From Melioribacteraceae bacterium (lineage in GTDB: Bacteria; Bacteroidota; Ignavibacteria; Ignavibacteriales; Melioribacteraceae), in assembly GCA_011525875.1 (NCBI GenBank), contig WYBN01000012.1:372001-436000 (forward strand): a stretch of 64,000 nt of DNA, written 5' to 3'. Every line of letters begins with the position of its first letter. Position 1 is the stretch's first letter. The translations under genes were made by a program, and so were the position numbers. The notes beneath the pieces are model-generated. The model had not been told where the DNA came from, did no database searches, and was given only the letters and a program-made list of their open reading frames with translations. Positions 1-8,817 of the stretch are shown in pieces.

Positions 1-1
1 G

Positions 2-190
2 CAGTATTCTTATCTGCCCGAGAAGACGATGGGAATATTTATATATAACGGAGTGCCAGGCAGCTTAAATGACTTCATCAAAATAATATCGAGCAATCCA
101 AGAGCATTTGAATTTGAATCGAAAGTAATAAATTTACCGCAGTCCGACTGGAAGTTATTATTCGATTTTATTAAAAGAACTGCTGTCTAA
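2..190 (+). CDS. C-terminal end of an unidentified protein, cut by the window edge
   Basis: An open frame enters from the left edge and stops with TAA at 188-190, giving the last 62 residues of a protein. The fragment ends in FIKRTAV and contains no motif I recognise: no CxxCH, no copper-ligand pattern and no membrane segment. It lies 21 bases before the SCO-type gene on the same strand, so it may belong to the oxidase operon, possibly as an accessory or cytochrome-like protein, but the sequence does not show this. The reading frame is supported only by its openness and its position. Confidence 0.55.
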   Translation, partial: QYSYLPEKTMGIFIYNGVPGSLNDFIKIISSNPRAFEFESKVINLPQSDWKLLFDFIKRTAV

Positions 191-211
191 AAATAGTAAA
201 AGACAAATGAG

Positions 212-973
212 ATGATCAAACTAAGTTATTTGTTTATAGTAATTTATATGGGAATCGCTTCTATTGATTATCATGCAAGTGGGAAAAACACAGAAATTGG
301 GATAGAAGAGAAAACAGGCAGTTATCTCCCAGCAGATTTAGAATTTACTACTTCCTCTGGAAAAAAAGTAACTCTCGGAGATATCATTGATGCTCCCACA
401 TTGCTCGCACTTGTATACTATGAATGTCCAGGCATTTGCAGTCCGTTACTTAATGAACTGGCTTGGGTAGGCTCACAAGTCAAATTAGTTCCGGGTAAAG
501 ACTTCAAAATCATTAGTATTAGTTTTGACCATGAAGAAACAAGTGAAATTTCTGCTCGTTGGAAGAAAAATTATCTTCAATCGGTAAATGGGAAAATACC
601 TGATGATGCATGGATATTTTTAACAGGCGATAGTCTTAATATCAAAAAGGTCACTGATGCCGCAGGTTTTTACTTTAAACCCGACAGGGATGAATTTATT
701 CACGCAGCTTCTTTGATAGCTGTATCCCCCGATAGAAAAATTACCAGATATTTATTTGGAACTTCTTTCAACCCTTTTGATGTTAAGATGTCGCTTCTTG
801 AAGCAGAAAGCGGAAAAACGAACCCGGCAATTACTAAGGTTCTTCAGTTTTGTTTTAGCTATGACCCGGAAGGCCGCAATTATACTCTTAATGTGACCAG
901 AATTGCTGGTGTTCTAATGCTTACGGGTGTATTGGCTTTCATGATTTTTTTATTGAAGAAAAAAAAGCAATAG
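212..973 (+). CDS. SCO1/SenC/PrrC-family copper chaperone
   Basis: A 253-residue thioredoxin-fold protein of the SCO family, which delivers copper to the CuA site of cytochrome oxidase subunit II. The CPGIC copper motif gives Cys72 and Cys76, and the third ligand expected for the family is His164 in the segment EFIHAASL. A hydrophobic N-terminus (about residues 4-16) could be a signal or anchor, and a second hydrophobic segment near 231-247 followed by lysines could tether the C-terminus. The C-terminal anchor is less usual for SCO1. The gene directly precedes oxidase subunit I by 18 bases, which fits the assembly role. ATG start; the upstream ribosome binding site is weak. Confidence 0.9.
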   Translation: MIKLSYLFIVIYMGIASIDYHASGKNTEIGIEEKTGSYLPADLEFTTSSGKKVTLGDIIDAPTLLALVYYECPGICSPLLNELAWVGSQVKLVPGKDFKIISISFDHEETSEISARWKKNYLQSVNGKIPDDAWIFLTGDSLNIKKVTDAAGFYFKPDRDEFIHAASLIAVSPDRKITRYLFGTSFNPFDVKMSLLEAESGKTNPAITKVLQFCFSYDPEGRNYTLNVTRIAGVLMLTGVLAFMIFLLKKKKQ

Positions 974-991
974 AAAGGAGCTTCACTTTTA

Positions 992-2632
992 ATGACCAAT
1001 TCTTCGGCTGTGCTTAATCAAAAAAGTTTTTACGAGGAAGGAAATACTAAAGCTAAATCCGGTTTAGCCGCTTGGATATTTAGCACTGACCACAAAAGAA
1101 TAGGATTGATGTACCTTTCAGCAATCGCAATATTTTTCTCGGTCGCCGCTATTATAGGCATATTTATGAGGCTTGAACTTATTTCAACCGGCAAAGATTT
1201 GATGGATGCCCAGACTTATAATACCTTATTTACTCTGCACGGTGTTATAATGATTTTCCTTTTTATAATCCCCGGTATTCCAGCTGTTTTTGGTAATTTC
1301 TTTTTACCCCTGCAGTTAGGTGCAAGAGATGTTTCTTTCCCACGATTAAATTTGTTTTCTTTTTGGATCTATATCACCGGAGCAATTTTAGTATTGTTGT
1401 CTTTGGTTTTGCCCGGCGGACCCATTGATACAGGCTGGACTTTTTATATCCCCTATAGTGTAAGGTCGGGAACAAATATATCCTTAGCAATCTTTGCAGC
1501 TTTTGTTCTTGGCTTTTCATCTATATTAACAGGAATTAATTTTATAACAACGGTTCACAGACTGCGCGCTCCCGGAATGTCATGGTTTAAAATGCCTCTT
1601 TTCGTATGGGCTACTTACGCAACAGCCTGGATACAAATAATTGCAACTCCTGTAATAGCAATTACAATTGTTCTGGTAATAATTGAACGATTATTCGGAG
1701 TAGGAATTTTTGACCCGTCCTTAGGTGGAGATCCAATATTATATCAACATTTATTTTGGATTTATTCGCATCCAGCAGTATATATCATGATTCTACCGGC
1801 AATGGGTGTAGTTTCTGAAATTATACCGACTTTTGCCCGAAGAACAATTTTTGGTTACAAAGCAATCGCCATTTCAAGTCTGGCTATTGCTTTTGTCGGA
1901 TATTTAGTTTGGGCACATCATATGTTCACCAGCGGTATGAGCGATACTGCAAGGTGGATTTTTTCATTACTTACATTTTTAGTCGCTCTTCCAAGCGGGG
2001 TTAAAGTATTCAATTGGGTCGCGACAATGTACAAAGGTTCAATTGACCCCAAACCACCATTTTTATGGGTTATGAATTTTATCTTTTTATTTTCTATTGG
2101 GGGATTAACTGGTTTGGTTTTAGGATCATTAGTTACAGATGTTCATCTTCATGATACATATTTTGTCGTTGCCCACTTTCACTATGTTATGTTTGGCGGT
2201 ACAGGAACGATTTTTTTTGCTGCTTTGTACTACTGGTTTCCTAAAATATTCGGTAAGATGTATAACATAAAGACAGCCAATATTGGAGTTGCATTATTTT
2301 TTGTGGCATTTAACTTACTATATTTCCCGAAATTTATTTTAGGTTATATGGGAATGCCCCGCCGATATTACGATTTCCTGCCCGAGTTTGAAAGTCTTCA
2401 GTTTGTTTCTACTGTTGGATCTTGGCTTATGCTCATAACCCTCATTCTGATTATTTGGAATTTAATGCATGGGATTTTAAGAGGAAGGAAATCAGAAAGC
2501 AATCCATGGGGCGGTGTCACGTTAGAATGGCATACTTCTTCGCCGCCTCCGCTGGAAAATTTCAAAGTGATTCCAGAAGTTAAACACGAGCCGTACGATT
2601 TTAGTCAGCTTGAGGATATGAAGAATGACTGA
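992..2632 (+). CDS. ctaD: Cytochrome c oxidase subunit I (A2-type heme-copper oxidase)
   Basis: A 546-residue catalytic subunit of an aa3/caa3-type oxidase, an integral membrane protein reducing O2 to water with proton pumping. Conserved features seen: the N-terminal STDHKRIG segment, low-spin heme ligand His83 in TLHGVIM, the D-channel aspartate Asp113 in GARDVSFP, the binuclear-centre segment beginning at Tyr258 (YSHPAVYI), the HH pair in WAHHMF, the K-channel lysine in PSGVKVF, and the heme-binding HFHYV segment. YSHP instead of GHPEV is the hallmark of the A2 subtype, where Tyr-Ser replaces the D-channel glutamate. A good ribosome site (AAAGGAG) precedes the ATG, and the end overlaps subunit III by eight bases. 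Confidence 0.97.
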   Translation: MTNSSAVLNQKSFYEEGNTKAKSGLAAWIFSTDHKRIGLMYLSAIAIFFSVAAIIGIFMRLELISTGKDLMDAQTYNTLFTLHGVIMIFLFIIPGIPAVFGNFFLPLQLGARDVSFPRLNLFSFWIYITGAILVLLSLVLPGGPIDTGWTFYIPYSVRSGTNISLAIFAAFVLGFSSILTGINFITTVHRLRAPGMSWFKMPLFVWATYATAWIQIIATPVIAITIVLVIIERLFGVGIFDPSLGGDPILYQHLFWIYSHPAVYIMILPAMGVVSEIIPTFARRTIFGYKAIAISSLAIAFVGYLVWAHHMFTSGMSDTARWIFSLLTFLVALPSGVKVFNWVATMYKGSIDPKPPFLWVMNFIFLFSIGGLTGLVLGSLVTDVHLHDTYFVVAHFHYVMFGGTGTIFFAALYYWFPKIFGKMYNIKTANIGVALFFVAFNLLYFPKFILGYMGMPRRYYDFLPEFESLQFVSTVGSWLMLITLILIIWNLMHGILRGRKSESNPWGGVTLEWHTSSPPPLENFKVIPEVKHEPYDFSQLEDMKND

Positions 2633-3260
2633 TAGCAATCATATTATCGAATCAGCCGCTGATAATCATATCCATCGTGATGATATTGGAGCCAAGATGG
2701 GTATGTGGCTGTTTTTATTTACCGAAATTCTTCTATTCGGCGGATTGTTTTTAGTTTATGCCGTTTACAGATTTCAGTATCCTGACCAATTTCATATAGC
2801 GGGGATGGATTTAAGCACGGCGATTGGAACGATTAATACCATTATTTTATTGACAAGCAGTTTAACGGTTGCGCTTTCAATAACTGCTCTGCAAAAACAA
2901 AATAAATCTCTTTCGATTATAATGCTTTCTCTTACAATTTCCCTTGCTATTTTGTTTATGATTAATAAGTATTTTGAATGGTCCGGTAAATTTTCTGCCG
3001 GAATTTATCCCGGCTCTGAAGATTTACTTTCAAGACATAACGGCGAGATTCTATTTTTTGGTTTGTATTTTGTTATGACTGGACTTCATGCTCTGCACGT
3101 TTTAGTTGGCATCGTACTTCTCTCGATCATTTTAGGAATGGTCGTGAATAAAAAAATAACTTATGATTATACCGTTAAACTTGAAAACTCTGGTCTATAC
3201 TGGCATCTTGTAGATTTGATCTGGATATTTTTATTTCCATTGTTCTATCTAATTCAATAA
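2625..3260 (+). CDS. ctaE: Cytochrome c oxidase subunit III
   Basis: A 211-residue membrane protein with five hydrophobic helices, the length expected of the short bacterial subunit III. Typical segments are GMWLFLFTEILLFGG near the N-terminus, GLYFVMTGLHALHV with the conserved histidines, and WHLVDLIWIFLFPL at the C-terminus. Subunit III stabilises subunit I and supports proton uptake. The ATG overlaps the end of subunit I by eight bases, so the two are probably translationally coupled. Confidence 0.95.
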   Translation: MTDSNHIIESAADNHIHRDDIGAKMGMWLFLFTEILLFGGLFLVYAVYRFQYPDQFHIAGMDLSTAIGTINTIILLTSSLTVALSITALQKQNKSLSIIMLSLTISLAILFMINKYFEWSGKFSAGIYPGSEDLLSRHNGEILFFGLYFVMTGLHALHVLVGIVLLSIILGMVVNKKITYDYTVKLENSGLYWHLVDLIWIFLFPLFYLIQ

Positions 3261-3273
3261 GGAAGTGAGAGGG

Positions 3274-3564
3274 ATGGCACATACAGAAAAGAAACATCAT
3301 ATTACGCCATATTCAACATATATTATTGTTTGGCTGGCATTAGTCATTTTCACTTCAATTACGGTTACTGTAGCAGGAATAAGCCTTGGGACTTATACTT
3401 TACTCGTCGCATTATTTATTGCCGCTATTAAATCAGCTCTTGTAATAAATATTTTTATGCATATTAAATTTGATGAAAGTATTTTTAAAGTGTTCTTGAT
3501 ATTGAGCGGAACTACATTATTTGTAATATTTCTATTAACATTTTTTGATTTTTTATATCGGTAA
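3274..3564 (+). CDS. Cytochrome c oxidase subunit IV, prokaryotic type
   Basis: A small protein of 96 residues with three hydrophobic helices and a His-rich N-terminus (HTEKKHH). Size, helices and position between subunits III and II fit the prokaryotic COX4 (CtaF-like) family, an accessory stabilising subunit. I place the start at the ATG at 3274, which has a purine-rich GGAAGTGAGAGGG leader; the in-frame GTG at 3265 lies within that ribosome site and is less likely. The helix segment containing INIFMHIKF with a central His is typical of the family. Confidence 0.88.
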   Translation: MAHTEKKHHITPYSTYIIVWLALVIFTSITVTVAGISLGTYTLLVALFIAAIKSALVINIFMHIKFDESIFKVFLILSGTTLFVIFLLTFFDFLYR

Positions 3565-3578
3565 GGGAAAAGAAATAG

Positions 3579-4226
3579 ATGCTCTCAGGTCCAACAAAAC
3601 ATGTTGAAACAGCTGATGCAGTAATGTTGTACATAGTCGCAGTGTCAGTGCTTCTACTAATAGGTATAACTGTTACGATGATTTATTTCGTTTTTAAGTA
3701 TCACAGAAAGAAAGGGCACAAACCGGTAAATATACACGGGAGCGTTCTTCTTGAAACTATATGGATTGTTATTCCGACTTTACTTGTTCTTTCGATGTTT
3801 TATTACGGCTACACAGGCTTTAGGGATTCTCGAATATTCCCGGATGATTCAATGGAGATAACCGTTACGGCAAGGATGTGGTCCTGGGATTTCAAATATC
3901 CGAACGGTAAAGTCTCTGATACACTTTATGTGCCTGTCTATCAACCTATAAAATTACTCATGGAATCTGTAGATGTAAACCACTCTTTCTACATCCCGTC
4001 ATTCAGAATTAAGGAAGATGTAATTGCCGGGAAAATAAATTATCTGGGATTTACTCCAGAGGAAGTCGGCGATTATGACGTTGCCTGTGCAGAATACTGC
4101 GGGTTGAATCATGCTTTTATGTATACAAAAATTAAAGTTATGCCTGGCGTAGAATTCTATGCTTGGTATGAAAAAAGCGGAGAGGTTAAGGTTAATGACG
4201 AAAAAACTGAAGGCAATATTCAATGA
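3579..4226 (+). CDS. ctaC: Cytochrome c oxidase subunit II, with CuA site and no fused cytochrome c
   Basis: A 215-residue protein with two N-terminal membrane helices (about 13-38 and 55-80) and a periplasmic cupredoxin domain. The complete CuA ligand set is visible: His135, then Cys170, Glu172, Cys174, His178 and Met181 in the CAEYCGLNHAFM motif. The WSWDF patch at 101-105 is the usual entry point for electrons from cytochrome c. Unlike caa3 subunit II proteins there is no C-terminal CxxCH domain; the protein ends about 34 residues after the CuA loop. The next genes are heme O synthase and a membrane cytochrome c, which may supply the missing electron carrier. Confidence 0.96.
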   Translation: MLSGPTKHVETADAVMLYIVAVSVLLLIGITVTMIYFVFKYHRKKGHKPVNIHGSVLLETIWIVIPTLLVLSMFYYGYTGFRDSRIFPDDSMEITVTARMWSWDFKYPNGKVSDTLYVPVYQPIKLLMESVDVNHSFYIPSFRIKEDVIAGKINYLGFTPEEVGDYDVACAEYCGLNHAFMYTKIKVMPGVEFYAWYEKSGEVKVNDEKTEGNIQ

Positions 4227-5131
4227 TTTCTGTTAAAGAAGAAATATTCAGAGAGAATTCATTAAGCCGCTTATTCAAACTATATCTTGAACTTGCTAAA
4301 TTTCGAATCACATTTTTTGTTTCTTTATCAACTGCAGTCGGTTATATTTTATTTGCAGGCAAACTCAATGCTCATCTTTTTATTATCAGTTTAGGAGTAT
4401 TATCACTTGCAGGAGGTTCTTCTGCTTTAAATCATTTCCAGGAACGTAAAACAGATTTTTTGATGAATAGAACAAAAATGAGACCGATACCTTCTGGGGA
4501 TATTAGCGCAGAAAATGCCTTTCTATTCGGTATTCTTCTAATCTTTTTCGGGGCAGCTTTGCTCTTTTTATTCGCAAATACTCTTGCTTTAATGCTTGGC
4601 TTCCTGGCAGTTCTCTGGTACAATATAATTTATACACCCTTAAAGCGTATCAATGCATTTGCTATCATTCCCGGTTCCATTATAGGCGCTATTCCACCTG
4701 TTATAGGTTATGTTTCAGCCGGCGGCACTATTACAGACCCAGCGGTCATATCGCTTGCAGGTTTCTTCTTTATCTGGCAGATACCTCATTTTTGGCTGCT
4801 GCTTATCTTATATTCTGATGATTATCTCAAAGCCGGATTTCCGACTCTTACAAAGATTTTCAGTGAGAAGCAGTTATCACGAATTACATTTATTTGGATA
4901 TTTACTTTAACTATTTCTGGTTTGATGATTCCTTTCTGGGGACGGAACTTTAATTTAATTACAGTTTTCTTTTTATTATTTCTAGGGATCTGGATTATTT
5001 ATTTCTCAAAACCTTTACTCGCTCAGCCTAATAAAATTAGGATTAAAAGAATTTTTCTTGGCATTAATCTTTATGTGCTTTTCGCAATAATTGTGATTTC
5101 GTTAGATAAATTAATTTTTAGCATTATTTAG
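4223..5131 (+). CDS. ctaB: Protoheme IX farnesyltransferase (heme O synthase)
   Basis: A 302-residue UbiA-superfamily membrane enzyme that transfers a farnesyl group to heme b to give heme O, the precursor of heme A for this oxidase. The first aspartate-rich motif region is NHFQERKTD (70-78) followed by NRTKMRP (82-88), characteristic of CtaB/CyoE. Seven to nine hydrophobic helices follow, with the second conserved loop (DDYLKAGFPTL) in the middle. Its ATG overlaps the subunit II stop by four bases. No heme A synthase (ctaA) is visible in the window; it may lie upstream or elsewhere. Confidence 0.95.
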   Translation: MISVKEEIFRENSLSRLFKLYLELAKFRITFFVSLSTAVGYILFAGKLNAHLFIISLGVLSLAGGSSALNHFQERKTDFLMNRTKMRPIPSGDISAENAFLFGILLIFFGAALLFLFANTLALMLGFLAVLWYNIIYTPLKRINAFAIIPGSIIGAIPPVIGYVSAGGTITDPAVISLAGFFFIWQIPHFWLLLILYSDDYLKAGFPTLTKIFSEKQLSRITFIWIFTLTISGLMIPFWGRNFNLITVFFLLFLGIWIIYFSKPLLAQPNKIRIKRIFLGINLYVLFAIIVISLDKLIFSII

Positions 5132-5150
5132 AAAATAAGGAATAAAAAGC

Positions 5151-6506
5151 ATGGATTTCTTAGATAAGTTTGTTCTGCCACAATCGGCGCACCACATGAT
5201 ATTACTTAAATATCTTTTAGTCCTTACTTACATAATTTTATTCCCTTATTTGAGTTTATTGTTTGGCTCCTCTTTATTCTCGCTTCTTAACCACAAGAAG
5301 TATCAAAATACTGGGGAAAAGGGATACAAAAAATTTGCATTAGAATTAATTGATTCTGTTACATTCAATAGAATTATTGTTTTTGGTTTCGGGATTGTAC
5401 CGTTCCTCAGTATCATTTTTTGTTATGCACAGTTATTACACCTTTCTTCGGCAAATATAACCGGTTACTTGATGATTTCACTTTTCTTCTATGTATTAGG
5501 GTCAGTGTTCATCTACTCTTACAAAAGAAGCGCTAAGATCAAGGATATTCTAAAAGCGGCAGAAAATTCAAAAATTGAAGACGAAAAATTGCGAACTGAT
5601 GTTCTTGATTACAAAGAAAAAGCTGAAAAAGTCTTTAAAAATTCAGGTTTGTATGGATTAGTATCCTTGCTTATTTCAATCTATATTCTATTGGGATCAA
5701 TCAAATACGCTTCCGACCCGGCTCAGTGGGGTGATGCCTCTTCAATTCTTTCGATTGTTTTATCAATAAGCTCAATTATCTATTTTCTATTTTTCATACT
5801 CTTTGCATTGGCTTTAACTACAGCCTTTACGCTTTACTATTACTTTAAAGCAGACCGCGAACATACAAATGATGATGAGAATTATTTAAGAATTGTAAGG
5901 GAATTCTCACTTAAGAACGGAATAATCTATTTGCTTATTCTGCCATTAATGTTAGCGGTTAATGTTGCTCTTACCCCATCTTATGCTATGAACGAAGGCA
6001 CATTTCTTCTCAGTATATTAGTGATGTTCGTTATCATCCTGCTGGTTAGTTTATATTACAAAATGCTAAAAGATTCTAAGGTTGCGTATTCAATTATAGT
6101 GTTAGTTCTATTTATTGTTTTTGTCGCTGCTGTTGTTATTAAAGATCAGCTTGCATTCGACACTTCAACAAAACTGCAATTCATAAAACTTGCAAGAAAC
6201 TACGAAGATTATCAGATCAAATTAAAAGAGCAAATCGCAGGAGGAGCAGCCGAAATTAATGCCGAGGAAATATTTAACGGCAGATGTGCTGCATGTCATC
6301 AATTCGAGCAGAAATTAGTCGGGCCTGCTTACGTTAACGTTCTTTCGAAATATGAAGGCAATGCAGAAGCTCTCGCTAAATACGTACTTAACCCGGTAAA
6401 GGTTGATCCGGAGTTCCCAGCTATGCCGAATCAGGGGTTGAAACCAAACGAAGCTGATGCAATAGCGGCTTATTTGTTGACTACTTATACTGAAAAATAT
6501 AAATAA
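5151..6506 (+). CDS. Eight-helix membrane protein with C-terminal cytochrome c domain
   Basis: A 451-residue protein I cannot assign to a named family. The first 335 or so residues hold about eight hydrophobic helices (near 14-45, 75-100, 103-125, 165-185, 200-232, 255-275, 280-300 and 310-332), beginning with a His15-His16 pair. The last 80 residues are a class I cytochrome c domain with CAACH (Cys379, Cys382, His383) and a probable axial Met425 in PAMPNQG. It closes the oxidase operon, 19 bases after heme O synthase. Since subunit II lacks a fused heme domain, this may be the membrane-bound donor to CuA; that is inference. The N-terminal part could alternatively bind heme b or quinol, but no clear motif shows this. 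Confidence 0.75.
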   Translation: MDFLDKFVLPQSAHHMILLKYLLVLTYIILFPYLSLLFGSSLFSLLNHKKYQNTGEKGYKKFALELIDSVTFNRIIVFGFGIVPFLSIIFCYAQLLHLSSANITGYLMISLFFYVLGSVFIYSYKRSAKIKDILKAAENSKIEDEKLRTDVLDYKEKAEKVFKNSGLYGLVSLLISIYILLGSIKYASDPAQWGDASSILSIVLSISSIIYFLFFILFALALTTAFTLYYYFKADREHTNDDENYLRIVREFSLKNGIIYLLILPLMLAVNVALTPSYAMNEGTFLLSILVMFVIILLVSLYYKMLKDSKVAYSIIVLVLFIVFVAAVVIKDQLAFDTSTKLQFIKLARNYEDYQIKLKEQIAGGAAEINAEEIFNGRCAACHQFEQKLVGPAYVNVLSKYEGNAEALAKYVLNPVKVDPEFPAMPNQGLKPNEADAIAAYLLTTYTEKYK

Positions 6507-6524
6507 CATAGAAACCGATATTTA

Positions 6525-6566
6525 AATAAAGGGGATGAATATTATTTTATCCCCTTTATTATTTTA
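6525..6566 (+). terminator. Rho-independent terminator after the oxidase operon
   Basis: A perfect 12-base stem (6525-6536 with 6549-6560, GGGGAT pairing ATCCCC in the core), a 12-base AT-rich loop and a short T-rich tail (ATTTT). It lies 18 bases after the cytochrome gene stop and before prmC, so it ends the oxidase transcript. Confidence 0.85.
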
Positions 6567-6583
6567 AATCAATTAATAATATT

Positions 6584-7444
6584 ATGCTCAAAGTTCTCGA
6601 TGCTATAAATCTCACTGAAAAGCACTTAGCCAAAAAAGGCATTGAGTCGGCAAGACTTAATGCAGAATTACTTCTTGCAGATGTTCTCAAGTGCAGAAGG
6701 CTTGATCTTTATTTAAAGTTCGACAGCCCTCTCACCGAAAGCGAGATTATTCAATACCGCTTATATTTAGCAAGAAGGAGCAAACACGAACCACTTCAGT
6801 ATATACTAGGTAAAACTGAATTCTATGGATTGAGCATAAAAGTTAACAGTGATGTATTAATCCCGAGACCTGAAACAGAACAGCTTGTCGAATCCATATT
6901 GAATTCATTAAATAATACTGAAGAAGAAATCACTATTCTTGATATAGGAACCGGAAGCGGAAATATATCTATTGCATTGGCTAAAAATAATAATCGTGTC
7001 AAAATAACCGCGGTGGATGTTTCTGAGAAGGCGCTGAAAATAGCACAGAGTAATGCTGATACACATGGTGTGTCTGAAAGAATTAAATTTATCACTATGG
7101 ATATTATGAGCGATAATATATTTTCGCTCAGTCATAAATTTAATATCATCGTCTCCAATCCCCCATACGTTGAAAAAGAACAATACTCTAAGCTCCAGGA
7201 AGAGATTGTTAAATATGAACCAGAAATAGCGGTTACCGATAATGCAAACGGGTTAAAATTCTATGAACGGATAATCGAAGCAGGTAATAATTTGTTGAAT
7301 CATAACGGAAAAATATTTTTTGAATTAGGCGCAGGTAAAAGCGGCTCCGTACAAAAATTCTTCTTAAATTCCGGTTACAAAAATATCGTTATTGAAAAAG
7401 ATTATTCAAAGATCGATAGAATTATTTGCGGTGTGAAAAAATGA
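6584..7444 (+). CDS. prmC: Peptide chain release factor N5-glutamine methyltransferase
   Basis: A 286-residue SAM-dependent enzyme that methylates the glutamine of the GGQ motif in release factors RF1 and RF2. It has the PrmC/HemK N-terminal helical domain, the SAM-binding motif DIGTGSG (120-126) and the glutamine-binding signature NPPY (192-195). Also typical are EPLQYILG at 69-76 and IPRPETE at 93-99. Full length for the family. The following dtd start overlaps its stop by four bases. Confidence 0.95.
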   Translation: MLKVLDAINLTEKHLAKKGIESARLNAELLLADVLKCRRLDLYLKFDSPLTESEIIQYRLYLARRSKHEPLQYILGKTEFYGLSIKVNSDVLIPRPETEQLVESILNSLNNTEEEITILDIGTGSGNISIALAKNNNRVKITAVDVSEKALKIAQSNADTHGVSERIKFITMDIMSDNIFSLSHKFNIIVSNPPYVEKEQYSKLQEEIVKYEPEIAVTDNANGLKFYERIIEAGNNLLNHNGKIFFELGAGKSGSVQKFFLNSGYKNIVIEKDYSKIDRIICGVKK

Positions 7445-7890
7445 AGGCGCTCGTACAGAGAGTATCTCAAGGTTTTGTTGACATTTCTTCGATGAACTAC
7501 AAAGCTTCAATAGGCAAAGGGATAGTTATACTTCTCGGAATTAAACATGGCGATACCGAAAATGATGTCAATTTTGTTGCTGATAAATGCTGCAACCTGC
7601 GTATTTTCGAAGACGAACACGAAAAGATGAATAAATCATTATATGATATCAAAGGGGAAGTATTGATTATATCTCAATTCACACTATACGGCGATGCAAG
7701 AAAGGGCAACAGACCAAGCTTTACTGAAGCTGCTGAGCCAAAACTTGCGGAGTTTTTATACAATAAATTTATAGATAGACTTAAGTTCAATTTAGGAAGT
7801 GAAAAAGTTAAATGCGGTATTTTTGCTGCTATGATGCAGGTTGGAATCTTTAACGATGGTCCCGTAACAATAATGGTTGAGTCAAAATAA
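7441..7890 (+). CDS. dtd: D-aminoacyl-tRNA deacylase
   Basis: A 149-residue cytosolic enzyme that hydrolyses D-amino acids and glycine mischarged on tRNA. Diagnostic segments are SQFTLYGD (78-85), RPSF (91-94) and the NDGPVT loop with the Gly140-Pro141 pair that acts as the chiral filter. I choose the ATG at 7441, which overlaps the prmC stop (ATGA) and gives the canonical N-terminus MKALVQRV; an in-frame upstream codon at 7426 would only add residues overlapping prmC. Confidence 0.95.
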   Translation: MKALVQRVSQGFVDISSMNYKASIGKGIVILLGIKHGDTENDVNFVADKCCNLRIFEDEHEKMNKSLYDIKGEVLIISQFTLYGDARKGNRPSFTEAAEPKLAEFLYNKFIDRLKFNLGSEKVKCGIFAAMMQVGIFNDGPVTIMVESK

Positions 7891-7914
7891 TTCCTTTAAT
7901 ATAGAAGGAGTTTT

Positions 7915-8817
7915 GTGAAATCAGTCCTATTAATATTCCTCGATGGCGTGGGTATCGGGAAAAAGAACCCATCTACAAATCCATTTTTTAAGTATCCAGA
8001 TAACTTTCTTTATGAACAAACAGGCAAATTGCCGCATGAAGGAAATTTAAGAATTCATAAAAATGATACCTATGTTTTTCCAATAGATTCATGTATGGAT
8101 ATTGAGGGTATACCGCAAAGCGGCACGGGGCAGGCTTCCATATTCTGCGGTATTAATGCTGCTAAAAAGATAGGTAAACATTTCGGTCCTTTCGCTTATT
8201 CCACTTTAATTCCATTGATCCAAGAAAAAAATATTTTCAGAGAATTGAAAACTTTAAATCAAAAAACTTTTTTTGCTAATGCATATCCCAAACCGTTTTT
8301 TGATTACCTTAAATCCGGAAGAAAAAGAATTGGCGTTATTGCCATGTCATATTTAAGCGCCGGATTTAGACTTAACACCATTACTGGCGTTCGAAAGGGG
8401 AAGGCATTATCCGCTGAAATAACTAATCAAAAGTGGGTAGAACGTTTTAACTATAATCTTCCTATTATCAAACCAGAAACAGCCGCTAAGAGATTACTTC
8501 AAATCGCTTCTTCAAATAATTTTACGGTTTTTGAATATTTTCTTACCGATCATCTCGGACACGGGAGAAACACTGAAGAATTCGAAAATATATTTTTCAC
8601 ATTTGATCGATTCATGAAATATTTGATGAATCATATTCCTGAAGAGATCACAATGCTTTTATGCTCTGACCACGGAAATATTGAAGATCTTTCCATTAAA
8701 TCACATACACTTAACCCTGCGCTCGGTATGGCTAAAGGTAGAGAAGCTCTCCGTTTGTCAAGTTCAATTAAAAGTCTATATCACATTAAAAAAGAAATAA
8801 TAAGAATCTTAAAATGA
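7915..8817 (+). CDS. Alkaline-phosphatase-superfamily metalloenzyme
   Basis: A 300-residue protein with the metal-ligand layout of the alkaline phosphatase / phosphopentomutase / phosphoglycerate mutase superfamily. Asp10 (FLDGVGIG) is the first metal ligand, the nucleophile region is GTGQA (70-74), the second metal set is Asp212-His213 and His216 (TDHLGHG), then Asp252-His253 (SDHGN) and His264. The substrate is not evident; phosphatase, phosphomutase and nucleotide-type hydrolase are all possible. It is shorter than iPGM or DeoB. GTG start four bases after a strong AGAAGGAG ribosome site. Its stop overlaps comEC by four bases. Confidence 0.8.
   Translation: MKSVLLIFLDGVGIGKKNPSTNPFFKYPDNFLYEQTGKLPHEGNLRIHKNDTYVFPIDSCMDIEGIPQSGTGQASIFCGINAAKKIGKHFGPFAYSTLIPLIQEKNIFRELKTLNQKTFFANAYPKPFFDYLKSGRKRIGVIAMSYLSAGFRLNTITGVRKGKALSAEITNQKWVERFNYNLPIIKPETAAKRLLQIASSNNFTVFEYFLTDHLGHGRNTEEFENIFFTFDRFMKYLMNHIPEEITMLLCSDHGNIEDLSIKSHTLNPALGMAKGREALRLSSSIKSLYHIKKEIIRILK

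Noticed and set aside
6823..7183. Two open frames on the - strand within prmC
   Set aside because: They lie opposite conserved prmC motifs and lack ribosome sites.
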